64,000 nt of DNA from positions 62,001 to 126,000 of the forward strand of contig JABURS010000041.1 in assembly GCA_014762505.1 (NCBI GenBank), read 5' to 3'. This DNA comes from Chromatiales bacterium (lineage in GTDB: Bacteria; Pseudomonadota; Gammaproteobacteria; SpSt-1174). The notes under the pieces were generated by a model. The model was given only the letters and a program-made list of their open reading frames with translations. It was not told the DNA's origin and did not search any database. Shown one piece after another: positions 25,304-34,794 of this stretch (position 1 is the first letter of the stretch; each line of letters starts with the position of its first letter). Both the position numbers and the translations under genes were made by a program.

Positions 25304-25327
25304 CCCACCCCTGGTCGCACCAAAATA

Positions 25328-25343
25328 TGGCGCGATTCCTGCA
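25328..25343 (+). promoter_or_regulatory. Sigma-54 promoter upstream of amt
   Basis: TGGCGCG (25328-25334), 4 bases, then CTGCA (25339-25343) keeps the invariant GG-N10-GC spacing of sigma-54 promoters. It lies about 140 bp before the amt start. A GGTGC-GCAT-GCACC hairpin (25350-25363) follows in the leader. Confidence 0.7.
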
Positions 25344-25479
25344 TTGAATGGTGCGCATGCACCGCTGCCGGTCATAAATCAAGGACTTGCCCGGTGCCCA
25401 CCAACAATGAACGCACCACGAAGAGGCGCATCTGTCTGGCGCGCTTCATGACGGTGCATTGCCTGGGGTTGATAACGCA

Positions 25480-26670
25480 ATGACATCTGCTGTGGATACC
25501 TTGTTCGTCCTGCTCGGCGCCATCATGGTGCTGGCCATGCACGCCGGCTTCGCCTTTCTCGAGGTCGGTACCGTCCGGCACAAGAATCAGGTCAATGCGC
25601 TGGTAAAGATCATCTCCGACTTCTCGGTCTCGACCATCGCCTATTTCTTCATCGGTTACACCATCGCCTACCAGACCGACTTCTTTGCCGGTGCGGCCTC
25701 GCTCAGCGAGGCCGCGGGCTATGCCCTGGTGAAGTTCTTCTTCCTGCTGACCTTCGCCGCTGCGATCCCGGCGATCGTCTCTGGTGGCATTGCCGAGCGC
25801 GCACGCTTTTATCCGCAGCTCGCCGCCACCTTTGCCCTGGTCGCGCTGGTCTATCCCTTCTTCGAGGGGCTGGTGTGGAACGGCATGTATGGTGTGCAGG
25901 ACTGGCTCGAGGCGAGTTTTGGCGCGCCCTTCAGCGACTTCGCGGGCTCGGTGGTCGTGCATGCCATGGGGGGCTGGATCGCACTCGCGGCGGTGCTGTG
26001 GCTCGGTCCACGCCGGGGACGCTACGGCAAGGGTGGCGAAATCTATGCGCACCCGCCCTCCAGCATTCCCTTTCTCGCACTGGGTGCCTGGATACTCACC
26101 GTCGGCTGGTTCGGTTTCAACGTGATGTCGGCACAGGAGGTCGGTGGTATCAGCGGCCTGGTCGCGGTCAATTCGCTCATGGCCATGGTCGGTGGTGTGC
26201 TCGCCGCGCTGTTCGTCGGTCGCAACGATCCCGGTTTCGTGCACAACGGACCGCTGGCCGGACTGGTTGCTGTCTGCGCCGGCTCCAACCTGATGCACCC
26301 GCTGGGTGCGCTGGTCACCGGACTCGTGGCGGGGGCATTGTTCGTCTGGACCTTCACGCTGGTGCAGAACCGCTGGCGTATCGATGACGTGCTTGGCGTC
26401 TGGCCGCTGCATGGTTTGTGCGGTGCCTGGGGCGGAATTGCCGCCGGCATCTTCGGCCTGGAGGCACTGGGTGGCATGGGGGGCGTGAGTTTCCTCTCGC
26501 AGCTCGTCGGTACCTTGATGGGTGTGGCTGTCGGCTTCCTCGGCGGTGCCGTCGTCTATGGCGCGCTCAGGCTGACGGTCGGCATACGCCTGTCCGACGA
26601 GGACGAGTTCAAGGGCGCCGACCTTGCCATTCATCGGATCAGCGCCGAACCGGATTACGGCAACCGCTGA
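25480..26670 (+). CDS. amt: Amt-family ammonium transporter
   Basis: This 396-aa inner-membrane channel has about eleven helices. The twin-His pore residues are present in VVVHAMGGWIAL and LHGLCGAWGG. The family phrases FAFLEVGTVRHKNQVN, IAERARFYPQL, WFGFNVMS and HNGPLAGLVAVCAGSNLM are present. ATG 25480 is chosen; a TTG 21 bases upstream is possible. There is no glnK next to it, unlike most amtB loci. The sigma-54 promoter suggests induction under nitrogen limitation. It belongs to a divergent Amt branch rather than the E. coli AmtB type. Confidence 0.93.
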   Translation: MTSAVDTLFVLLGAIMVLAMHAGFAFLEVGTVRHKNQVNALVKIISDFSVSTIAYFFIGYTIAYQTDFFAGAASLSEAAGYALVKFFFLLTFAAAIPAIVSGGIAERARFYPQLAATFALVALVYPFFEGLVWNGMYGVQDWLEASFGAPFSDFAGSVVVHAMGGWIALAAVLWLGPRRGRYGKGGEIYAHPPSSIPFLALGAWILTVGWFGFNVMSAQEVGGISGLVAVNSLMAMVGGVLAALFVGRNDPGFVHNGPLAGLVAVCAGSNLMHPLGALVTGLVAGALFVWTFTLVQNRWRIDDVLGVWPLHGLCGAWGGIAAGIFGLEALGGMGGVSFLSQLVGTLMGVAVGFLGGAVVYGALRLTVGIRLSDEDEFKGADLAIHRISAEPDYGNR

Positions 26671-26695
26671 TCCGGTACCGGTGTTTTCCTGCACG

Positions 26696-26722
26696 CAGAC
26701 GGCCCGTTCGACGGGCCGTCTG
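26696..26722 (+). terminator. Hairpin after amt
   Basis: A perfect 12-bp stem (CAGACGGCCCGT and complement) with loop TCG begins 26 bp after the amt stop. No strong U-tract follows. Confidence 0.65.
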
Positions 26723-26947
26723 CCGTTAGTGCGGATGATGTCAGTCTCATGCGCATCCCTTGCTTGGCATGTCCTGATCAATCCCTTGTCGACGTCCGGC
26801 CGGCATGGCGAGTCAATCGATCATCCGTTGGTCCGGGAAGAGATACGGCCTGTTATTGCCGTTGAGAAACGTATCCGGTGAGGCGAAAGTGTGCAGCAGG
26901 AAACAACACGAATGCAGTTGCACTGGTTTCATGCAGTGGCTGCAAAG

Positions 26948-26976
26948 TTGATTTGTCGGCCGAGACACGTTAAATC
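26948..26976 (+). promoter_or_regulatory. Candidate promoter of the histone-H1-like gene
   Basis: TTGATT (26948-26953) and TAAATC (26971-26976) are spaced 17 bp, about 45 bp before the gene. The rest of the 351-bp gap (26671-27021) is AT-richer than its surroundings and, apart from the amt hairpin, shows no gene. Confidence 0.45.
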
Positions 26977-27021
26977 TACTTCGCGAGTTTTCTGAAAAAA
27001 GCACACAACGGGAGTTTTTTG

Positions 27022-27489
27022 ATGGCAGCAAAGAAGAAAGCGAAACAGGCACAGCCGCGTTCGGTTGTTGCAATCAAGGCGATGAATGATGCGGAAAAGG
27101 CCCTGGCCAAGGCGCAGGACGATCTGTCCCGCAGCGTGGAGCGTGCCGTGACCGCCGCGAGCAAGGATGTCGATGCCGCCAAGCGCAAACTGGACGCGCA
27201 GGGCAACAAGGCGAAGAAGGCGCTGGAACGCTCGCGCAAGGCCAAAACCCCGGCCGCCAAGCAAAAGGCCGTGGATGCGCGTAACGCCATCCTGGAAGAG
27301 CGGCATGCTGCCCGTGCGGAATACGATGCCGCCAAGGCGCGCCTGGTCGAGGCAAAGGCGGCCGAGGCCCGCCACAAGCTGGTCCAGAAGGGCATGGACA
27401 AGGTGATGAAGGCGGCCGAGAAGGCGCTGGCGAAGAAGTCGCGCACGCGCCGCAAGAAGACGCGCCGCCGCAAGCCGGCAGCTGCCTGA
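27022..27489 (+). CDS. Histone-H1-like, Lys/Ala-rich DNA-binding protein
   Basis: This 155-aa protein is low-complexity, rich in Ala, Lys and Arg, with a long predicted helix (about 20-135) and a strongly basic tail (KKSRTRRKKTRRRKPAAA). It resembles AlgP/AlgR3 and H1-like bacterial proteins that bind DNA without sequence preference, although the KPAA repeats of AlgP are nearly absent. ATG 27022 follows GGGAG by 7 bases. It stands alone between a promoter and a strong terminator. A nucleoid-compacting or coiled-coil structural role is inferred. Confidence 0.75.
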   Translation: MAAKKKAKQAQPRSVVAIKAMNDAEKALAKAQDDLSRSVERAVTAASKDVDAAKRKLDAQGNKAKKALERSRKAKTPAAKQKAVDARNAILEERHAARAEYDAAKARLVEAKAAEARHKLVQKGMDKVMKAAEKALAKKSRTRRKKTRRRKPAAA

Positions 27490-27503
27490 TCGTATTCGGC
27501 GTA

Positions 27504-27537
27504 AACGACAAAGGGGCCTTCGGGCCCCTTTGTCGTT
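27504..27537. terminator. Bidirectional terminator between the H1-like and TetR genes
   Basis: A perfect 15-bp stem with a TTCG loop (AACGACAAAGGGGCC and complement). The A- and T-containing outer stem can serve both converging genes. Confidence 0.85.
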
Positions 27538-27559
27538 ACCTGGTACTCGGCGACAATCG

Positions 27560-28168
27560 CTATTTGATGGCGTCCGTCGTCTTGCGCAGCCAGGCCTCGA
27601 ATTTGGGTATTTCGCGCTCGATGACGTCCCCGTCCTCGTAGACATGCGCCACCATGGTAATGCCCTGGGCGCGGGCCAGGGTCTCCATGGCGAGTTCGTC
27701 GGCCAGCCGCGAGTTGGCGCCCAGTTGCCGGTATTGTGCGATCAGCCAGTCGCGGAAGGTATCGAACATGGCGCGCGTGATGCGCTGCAGGTCGCGCTGG
27801 CCCTTGCCGAGTTCGGCATTGATGGTGCCCATGGGGCAGCCGAAGCGGGTCAGGTCGTTGCTGTTCTCCAGCAGCATGCGGGCAAAGTTGCGCAGCCGGA
27901 CCCGCGGGTCCTTTTCCTCGCGATTCCAGCCGTTGAGCATGTCGGTGATCACCTCGAGTCGGTGATCGATGACGGCGCGCAGGATATCGTCCTTGGTCTT
28001 GAAGTAGTAATAGATGTTGCCACGCTGCACGTCCGTGGCGTCGACGATGTCGGTGAAGGAGGTGTGGTTATAGCCACCCTCGTAGAACAGCCGGTTGGCG
28101 GTCTCGACGATCAGGTGACGGACCTGGTCGCCCTTGCTGCGCGTGTTCTTGTTGTTGTCATCGGACAT
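27560..28168 (-). CDS. TetR-family transcriptional regulator
   Basis: This 202-aa regulator has the N-terminal HTH with SFTDIVDATDVQRGNIYYYFKTKDDIL (about residues 38-64). Its ligand domain contains FGCPMGTINAELGKGQRDLQ and MFDTFRDWLIAQYRQLG, closely paralleling the TetR at 3409-4005, so the two are paralogues. It is preceded by a Ser/Asp/Asn-rich head. No operator was identified. It converges on the H1-like gene and is back-to-back with nothing obvious, as mgtE lies 49 bp upstream on the same strand. Confidence 0.88.
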   Translation of the reverse strand: MSDDNNKNTRSKGDQVRHLIVETANRLFYEGGYNHTSFTDIVDATDVQRGNIYYYFKTKDDILRAVIDHRLEVITDMLNGWNREEKDPRVRLRNFARMLLENSNDLTRFGCPMGTINAELGKGQRDLQRITRAMFDTFRDWLIAQYRQLGANSRLADELAMETLARAQGITMVAHVYEDGDVIEREIPKFEAWLRKTTDAIK

Positions 28169-28217
28169 GGCGTCAGTATACCCCAGAGGTTCGCAACGTC
28201 ATGACTACTCCCGGCAT

Positions 28218-29573
28218 TCAGATGAGGAGCAGGGTGGCGAGGCCGAGGAAGGCGAGGAAGCCGACCACGTCGGTGACGGTGGTGAGCACCACGGAACCGG
28301 CCAGCGCGGGGTCGATGCCGAAGCGTTTCATGATCACGGGGATGGTGACGCCGGCAAGGGCCGCGGCGATCAGGTTGAGCACCAGGGCAATGGCGATGAT
28401 GCCGCCAATCTGCCAGTCGCCGAACCAGATGACGGCGACGATGGCGACGATGGCAGCCCAGGTGAGGCCGTTGATCGCGCCGACCATGAGTTCCTTGGTC
28501 ATCAGCCAGCGGGTGTTGGTCTTGCCGACCTGGCCGAGCGCCAGGCCGCGGATCACCAGGGTGAGGGTCTGGCTGCCGGCGATGCCGCCCATGCTGGCGA
28601 CGATGGGCATGAGTACGGCCAGTGCCACCACCTTTTCGAGCGTGCCCTGGAACTGGCCGATGACCCAGGAGGCGAGGAAGGCGGTGATGAGGTTGGTGCC
28701 GAGCCAGAAGGCGCGGCGCTTCGCGCTGGCCATCACGGGGGCGAAGATGTCGTCTTCCTCGTTGAGGCCGGCCATGCTCATCACGGAGTGGTCGGCCTGG
28801 TCACGGATGACGTCGACCACGTCATCGATGGTGATGCGGCCGAGCAGCCGGCCGTCGTCGTTCACCACGGCCGCCGAGATCAGGTCGCGGTCCTGGAAGC
28901 GCTTGGCCACGTCGGTGGCCGGCATGGCGGCGGGGATCGCCTCGCGCGAGCTGTCCATGACCTCGGCTACGGTGTGGTCCAGCTCGGCGGTGAGCAGGAC
29001 GGTGAGCGGCAGCATGCCGCGGTACATCTCGTCGCGATTGACCACGATGAGGCTGTCGGTATCCTCCGGCACCTCGCCACGGCGGCGCAGGTAACGCAGC
29101 ACCACGTCCAGGGTGACGTCGGCGCGCACGGTCACCGTGTCGACGTTCATCAGGCCGCCGGCGGTGTCCTCGTCGTAGAACAGCACCTGTTCCAGGCGGT
29201 CGCGGTCGGCCTTGTCCATGGACCGCAGGACCTCGCCGATGACGGTGCCCGGCAGGTCCTGGATGAGGTCGGCGAGGTCGTCGGTGTCCAGCGTGCCGGC
29301 GGCGGCGAGCAGCTCGTGCGGCTCCATGGCGTCGATCAGGCCGGCCCGGACCTCGTCGCCCACGTGCACCAGGGTCTCGCCGCGGTTCTCGGGCTCCACC
29401 AGCTCCCAGACGAACTCGCGCTGGGAAGGCGGCAGGGACTCGATGAGATGCGCGATCTCGGCGGCATGCAGGGCATTGAGCATGCGCCGGACCTTGCTCA
29501 GCGTACCCGACTGCAGGGCCTCCGTGAGGGCCTGCAGGCGGTCGCCACTGTCTTCGCGCAGTTCTTCGCTCAT
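28218..29573 (-). CDS. mgtE: MgtE magnesium transporter
   Basis: This 451-aa protein has an N-terminal superhelical domain (ALHAAEIAHLIESLPPSQRE), two CBS domains (about 135-255) that sense Mg2+, a connecting helix and five C-terminal membrane helices with the pore motif PIVASMGGIAGSQTLTLVIRGLALGQV and VVLTTVTDVVGFLAFLGLAT. It imports Mg2+ down its gradient and closes when internal Mg2+ is high. ATG 29573 is chosen by family length; ATG 29591 is also in frame, and neither has a clear ribosome site. It is separated from ptsI by a terminator. Confidence 0.95.
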   Translation of the reverse strand: MSEELREDSGDRLQALTEALQSGTLSKVRRMLNALHAAEIAHLIESLPPSQREFVWELVEPENRGETLVHVGDEVRAGLIDAMEPHELLAAAGTLDTDDLADLIQDLPGTVIGEVLRSMDKADRDRLEQVLFYDEDTAGGLMNVDTVTVRADVTLDVVLRYLRRRGEVPEDTDSLIVVNRDEMYRGMLPLTVLLTAELDHTVAEVMDSSREAIPAAMPATDVAKRFQDRDLISAAVVNDDGRLLGRITIDDVVDVIRDQADHSVMSMAGLNEEDDIFAPVMASAKRRAFWLGTNLITAFLASWVIGQFQGTLEKVVALAVLMPIVASMGGIAGSQTLTLVIRGLALGQVGKTNTRWLMTKELMVGAINGLTWAAIVAIVAVIWFGDWQIGGIIAIALVLNLIAAALAGVTIPVIMKRFGIDPALAGSVVLTTVTDVVGFLAFLGLATLLLI

Positions 29574-29635
29574 CTGGTCTGCAGCCGGCATGGGGTGATG
29601 GGGATGGTCGCCCCAGTGTATCAGGGCGGGGCGGG

Positions 29636-29672
29636 CTAAAAAATCGCGTGATGCGCGTTTTTGCGCATCACG
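29636..29672 (-). terminator. Terminator after ptsI
   Basis: In the minus direction a perfect 10-bp stem (CGTGATGCGC, loop AAAAAC) is followed by CGATTTTTTAG. It ends the long rpoN-PTS transcript before mgtE. Confidence 0.92.
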
Positions 29673-29674
29673 GC

Positions 29675-31399
<1,725 letters not shown>

Positions 31400-31454
31400 G
31401 CCATGTCATCCTCGGGGGTTTCCCTGAGGATAGACGGCATGGGGCTGTTGCGGG

Positions 31455-31724
31455 TTATTCGTCCTCGCCGAAGCGGTTGTTGATGAGGGCCTCGAGATCG
31501 GCCAGGGCCTGCTCGGCGTCGGCGCCATCGGCGTGGATGGTGATCTGGCTGCCCCTGGCGGCGGCCAGCATCATGACGCCCATGATGCTCTTGCCGTTGA
31601 CGCGACGGGTGCCTTTCTCGATCTCGACCTCGCTGTCGAAGGTGGAGGCGAGGTTGACGAACTTGGCAGCGGCACGTGCGTGCATGCCTAGCTTGTTGAT
31701 GATGTTGACCTGTCTGCTGGGCAT
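31455..31724 (-). CDS. ptsH: HPr phosphocarrier protein
   Basis: This 89-aa protein carries phosphate on H15 (KLGMHARAAAKFV). It also has the regulatory Ser at position 46 (GKSIMGVMML), the residue targeted by HPr kinase, whose gene lies 1.3 kb upstream. It may therefore integrate two phosphorylation inputs. It lies 11 bp after the EIIA gene and 55 bp before ptsI. Confidence 0.96.
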   Translation of the reverse strand: MPSRQVNIINKLGMHARAAAKFVNLASTFDSEVEIEKGTRRVNGKSIMGVMMLAAARGSQITIHADGADAEQALADLEALINNRFGEDE

Positions 31725-31735
31725 GCGGGTGAGGC

Positions 31736-32134
31736 TCAGGTGTTGTCGGCGTCGGCCAGCATGATGCCGTCGTGGCCTCCGCTAATGGCCTTGTCGCTCA
31801 GTTGATCGAGGGGAAGCTGGGCGTAGTTGAACACGCGTACCAGCATGGGCAGGTTGAGTCCCGCCACCACGCGGATGTGGGTGCGCCGCATCAGGCGGGT
31901 GGCGATGTTGCTCGGCGTGGAGCCGAACATGTCGGTGATCACCAGCACGCCCTCGCCGCTGTCGAGCTGTTCGCACATGGCCAGCGCCCGGGCCAGTACC
32001 TCGTCGGGATCGTCATTCTGCGAGACCGCCAGCGCAGCTGCCGGCAGCGGGTGAGAGCCGAGCATGGAGGTGGCGGTGGCAAGCAGGTCGTCGCCGATGC
32101 GGTTATGCGTTACCAGTAGTAGTCCTGCCGACAT
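31736..32134 (-). CDS. PTS EIIA of the mannose family, regulatory
   Basis: This 132-aa EIIA-Man domain has the phospho-His H10 in LLLVTHNRIG and the family segment VLVITDMFGSTPSNIA. No EIIB, EIIC or EIID follows, so sugar transport is unlikely. Such lone EIIA-Man proteins sit in proteobacterial rpoN clusters beside HPr and are thought to be regulatory. ATG 32134 was chosen because the family begins there; upstream in-frame sequence is antisense to rapZ reading. Confidence 0.92.
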   Translation of the reverse strand: MSAGLLLVTHNRIGDDLLATATSMLGSHPLPAAALAVSQNDDPDEVLARALAMCEQLDSGEGVLVITDMFGSTPSNIATRLMRRTHIRVVAGLNLPMLVRVFNYAQLPLDQLSDKAISGGHDGIMLADADNT

Positions 32135-32148
32135 CTTGAGTCCTGTGT

Positions 32149-33009
32149 TCAGGAGAGTTCGCGGTGTCTGGTGCTGACGTCGTTCTCCGGGCGTTGCCGG
32201 AAATGCCGGGCCAGCCGTTCTACCATGTAAACCGAGCGGTGTTGCCCCCCGGTGCAGCCGACCGAGACCGTCAGGTAGCAGCGGTTCTCGGCGACGAAGC
32301 GCGGAATCCAGGTCTCGAGGAAGTCGCGCAGCATGCCGTACATCTCTTCCACCAGCGGGTGACCCTCGAGGTATTCCACCACCCCGGGGTCGCGACCGGT
32401 CTGTTGCCGGAGCCTCGGCTCCCAGTGCGGGTTGGGCAGGCAACGGATGTCGAAGACGTAGTCCGAGTCGGCCGGGGCCCCGTGCTTGTAGCCGAAGGAC
32501 TGGAATAATAAAGACAGTGCACCGTCATTGCTACCGGCAACGCGCTCGCGCACCATCGCCGTGAGTTCGTGGACATTGGTACGGGTGGTGTCGATGATCA
32601 GGTCGGCCTCGTTGGCGACCTGCCCGAGCAGGGTCTTTTCGACCTGTATGGCCTCGATCAGGGGGATGCCCTTGCGGGCCAGCGGGTGCTTGCGCCGGGT
32701 CTCGCTGAAGCGTTTGAGCAGGGTGTTGATCTCGGCCTGGAAATAGACCACCTGCACGTCGATGCCCATGGTCCGCAGTTCGGCCAGGATCTGCGGGAAA
32801 CGCTCGAGTTCGTCCACGCCGCTGCGGGCGTCGATGCCCACGGCCGCGCGGTCGTAGAGTTTCAGGCGCGGACTCATGAGCTGCTGCACCACGGCCGTCA
32901 CCAGTCCGAGGTGCAGATTGTCGATACAGTAATAGCCCTGGTCTTCCAGGGCATGCAGGGCGACGGTCTTGCCGGAGCCCGACAGTCCGCTGACGATGAC
33001 GAGTTTCAT
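32149..33009 (-). CDS. rapZ: RapZ RNase adapter / nucleotide-binding protein
   Basis: This 286-aa protein has a Walker A site SGLSGSGKT (7-15) and a C-terminal RNA-binding domain with GCTGGQHRSVYMVERLA. In E. coli it senses glucosamine-6-phosphate and guides RNase E to the GlmZ small RNA, controlling glmS. The glmYZ RNAs are not in the window. It overlaps the hprK stop by 4 bases. In rpoN loci it commonly sits between ptsN and HPr, as here. Confidence 0.95.
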   Translation of the reverse strand: MKLVIVSGLSGSGKTVALHALEDQGYYCIDNLHLGLVTAVVQQLMSPRLKLYDRAAVGIDARSGVDELERFPQILAELRTMGIDVQVVYFQAEINTLLKRFSETRRKHPLARKGIPLIEAIQVEKTLLGQVANEADLIIDTTRTNVHELTAMVRERVAGSNDGALSLLFQSFGYKHGAPADSDYVFDIRCLPNPHWEPRLRQQTGRDPGVVEYLEGHPLVEEMYGMLRDFLETWIPRFVAENRCYLTVSVGCTGGQHRSVYMVERLARHFRQRPENDVSTRHRELS

Positions 33010-33950
33010 TGATCCTGGGTGATGAGGCGTTGTTGTTTGCGGGCGAAGTCGTCTCCCGCATTGTAGCCGCTCATGCGCAGCAGGTGGTTACGCACGGCCA
33101 CCTCCACCAGTACGGCGAGGTTACGGCCCGGCGCCACCGGCAGGGTGATCTCGGGGATCTCGATGCCGAGGATGTTGCGGCTGCGGATGTCGCCGTGCAG
33201 GCGGTCGATGGCATCGATATCGAGGTCGCGGAAGTGCTGCAGGTTGATGATGAGCCGCAGGTACTTGCTCGCCTTGATGGCGTTGTCGCCATACATGGAG
33301 CGGATGTTGAGTACGCCCAGTCCGCGCACCTCGATGAAGCCCTGCAGCAGCGGCGGGCAGGTGCCCTGCAGGATGTCGGGGGCGATGCGCGCGAACTCCG
33401 GGGCGTCGTCCGCAACCAGACGGTGACCGCGGGTGATGAGGTCCAGCGCCAGCTCGCTCTTGCCCACGTTGCTGCCGCCGGCCAGCAGTACGCCGATCCC
33501 GAGTACCTCCATGAACACGCCGTGGATGGTGGTCTGCTCGGCGAGCCGGTTGGTGAAGAAGTAGCGCAGGATGTTGATGATTTCGTGGCTGGAGCGTGGC
33601 GAGCGAAAGATCGGTGTGTTGTGCTCGTCGCCGAGTCTGAGCAGGTCTTCGGGTACCTCTCCCTGGTCCGAGACCACGATGGCCAGAGCATCCCCGTTGA
33701 ACAGTAGATCCAGGGCGTCGTGGCGGGCATCACCCTGCAGGCGGCTGAGGTAGTCGAGCTCGCGCTGGCCCACCACCTGCACCTGGTTGGCATGGATGAG
33801 GTTGAGATGGCCGAGCAGGGAGGGGCCACCGCGGCGGGCGAGATCCCGCTTGATGGTGCGTTGCGCGCCACGCCTGCCGGCCAGCCACTCCAGCTCCAGC
33901 CCCGAGCGCATGGCATCGAAGAGGGAGCGGACGGTGAGTGGCTGGGACAT
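33006..33950 (-). CDS. hprK: HPr kinase/phosphorylase
   Basis: This 314-aa bifunctional enzyme phosphorylates and dephosphorylates Ser46 of HPr. It has H143 (TIHGVFMEVLGIGVLLAG), the P-loop GGSNVGKS (158-165) and the signature EVRGLGVLNIRSMYG. Both the N-domain and the catalytic domain are present, unlike the truncated alphaproteobacterial form. ATG 33950 (MSQPLTVRSLF) is chosen over an upstream in-frame start inside ptsN. E. coli lacks this gene, so the cluster differs from the enteric one here. Confidence 0.95.
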   Translation of the reverse strand: MSQPLTVRSLFDAMRSGLELEWLAGRRGAQRTIKRDLARRGGPSLLGHLNLIHANQVQVVGQRELDYLSRLQGDARHDALDLLFNGDALAIVVSDQGEVPEDLLRLGDEHNTPIFRSPRSSHEIINILRYFFTNRLAEQTTIHGVFMEVLGIGVLLAGGSNVGKSELALDLITRGHRLVADDAPEFARIAPDILQGTCPPLLQGFIEVRGLGVLNIRSMYGDNAIKASKYLRLIINLQHFRDLDIDAIDRLHGDIRSRNILGIEIPEITLPVAPGRNLAVLVEVAVRNHLLRMSGYNAGDDFARKQQRLITQDQ

Positions 33951-33955
33951 GCGAA

Positions 33956-34423
33956 TCAGGCCGCCTGACGTGCTTCCCATTTGCCGATCAGCGACAGCAG
34001 GCAGTGCGCATCGCGGCAGTCACGGATGTCTCCGGTCATCTTTTCGTCACTGAACATCTGCGCGAGCTGGGCCAGCGTCTGCAGGTGTTCGTCGGTGCTG
34101 GCCTCCGGCACCACCAGGGCGAACAGGATGTCCACCGGCTTGTGGTCGGGGGCGTCGTAGTCCACGCCGCCATCCAGCGTGACCAGGGCAGCCACGGCCT
34201 TGCTGGTGCCGGCCGTCCGGCCGTGGGGGATGGCAACGCCATGCCCCAGGCCGGTGCTGCCGAGCCGCTCGCGGCTCAGCAGGCTGTCGAAGATCTCGCT
34301 GGCGGTGAGACCATCGGTACCGCTGGCCAGCAGCTCACTGAGCTTCTCCAGCGCGCGCTTCTTGCTGGTCGATGCCGTGTGGCACTGCACGCGTTCGGGA
34401 CTGAGTAGGGCCTCGATGTTCAT
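33956..34423 (-). CDS. ptsN: Nitrogen-PTS EIIA (PtsN)
   Basis: This 155-aa EIIA-Ntr has the phospho-His H67 in GHGVAIPHGRT and the family start MNIEALLSPERV. It regulates potassium uptake and nitrogen or stress responses in other proteobacteria depending on phosphorylation. It lies between hpf and hprK, 5 bp from the latter. Confidence 0.95.
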   Translation of the reverse strand: MNIEALLSPERVQCHTASTSKKRALEKLSELLASGTDGLTASEIFDSLLSRERLGSTGLGHGVAIPHGRTAGTSKAVAALVTLDGGVDYDAPDHKPVDILFALVVPEASTDEHLQTLAQLAQMFSDEKMTGDIRDCRDAHCLLSLIGKWEARQAA

Positions 34424-34441
34424 AAGCTTGCTGTTGCAACC

Positions 34442-34765
34442 TCACTCGGCTTGCGTCTTGATGGAGCCTTCGCTGCGGTGATGATCCGTGACCTTTTCCT
34501 TGTGCTTCACCACCTGACGGTCCAGCTTGTCGATCAGGGCATCGATGGCGGCGTACATGTCCTCTTCGACGGCCTCGGCATGGATTCTGTTCCCGGAGAG
34601 CAGCAGGGTGCCTTCGGCCTTGTGGCGCTGTTTTTCGACTTCGAGCACGACGTTCACGTCGATCACGTTGTCGAAGTGGCGCTCGAGGCGGTCCATCTTT
34701 TCGTTGACGTAGTCGCGCAGCGGTTCGGTGATGTCGACGTGATGACCGGTCAGATGAATTTGCAT
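34442..34765 (-). CDS. hpf: Ribosome hibernation promoting factor, short form
   Basis: This 107-aa protein of the HPF/YfiA family begins MQIHLTGHHVDITEPLRDYV and shows the fold-defining EEDMYAAIDALIDKLDRQVVKHKEK. It binds the ribosome decoding centre in stationary phase and promotes 100S dimers. It is the short form without the long C-terminal domain. It is 29 bp after rpoN. Confidence 0.95.
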   Translation of the reverse strand: MQIHLTGHHVDITEPLRDYVNEKMDRLERHFDNVIDVNVVLEVEKQRHKAEGTLLLSGNRIHAEAVEEDMYAAIDALIDKLDRQVVKHKEKVTDHHRSEGSIKTQAE

Positions 34766-34794
34766 GGTATAGGACTCCGTTTGCTGTGAATGGA

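Noticed and set aside
25317-25333. GCACC-N7-GGCGC as an NtrC binding site
   Set aside because: The spacer is 7 rather than 5 bases and it overlaps the sigma-54 -24 element, so it is not a credible enhancer site.
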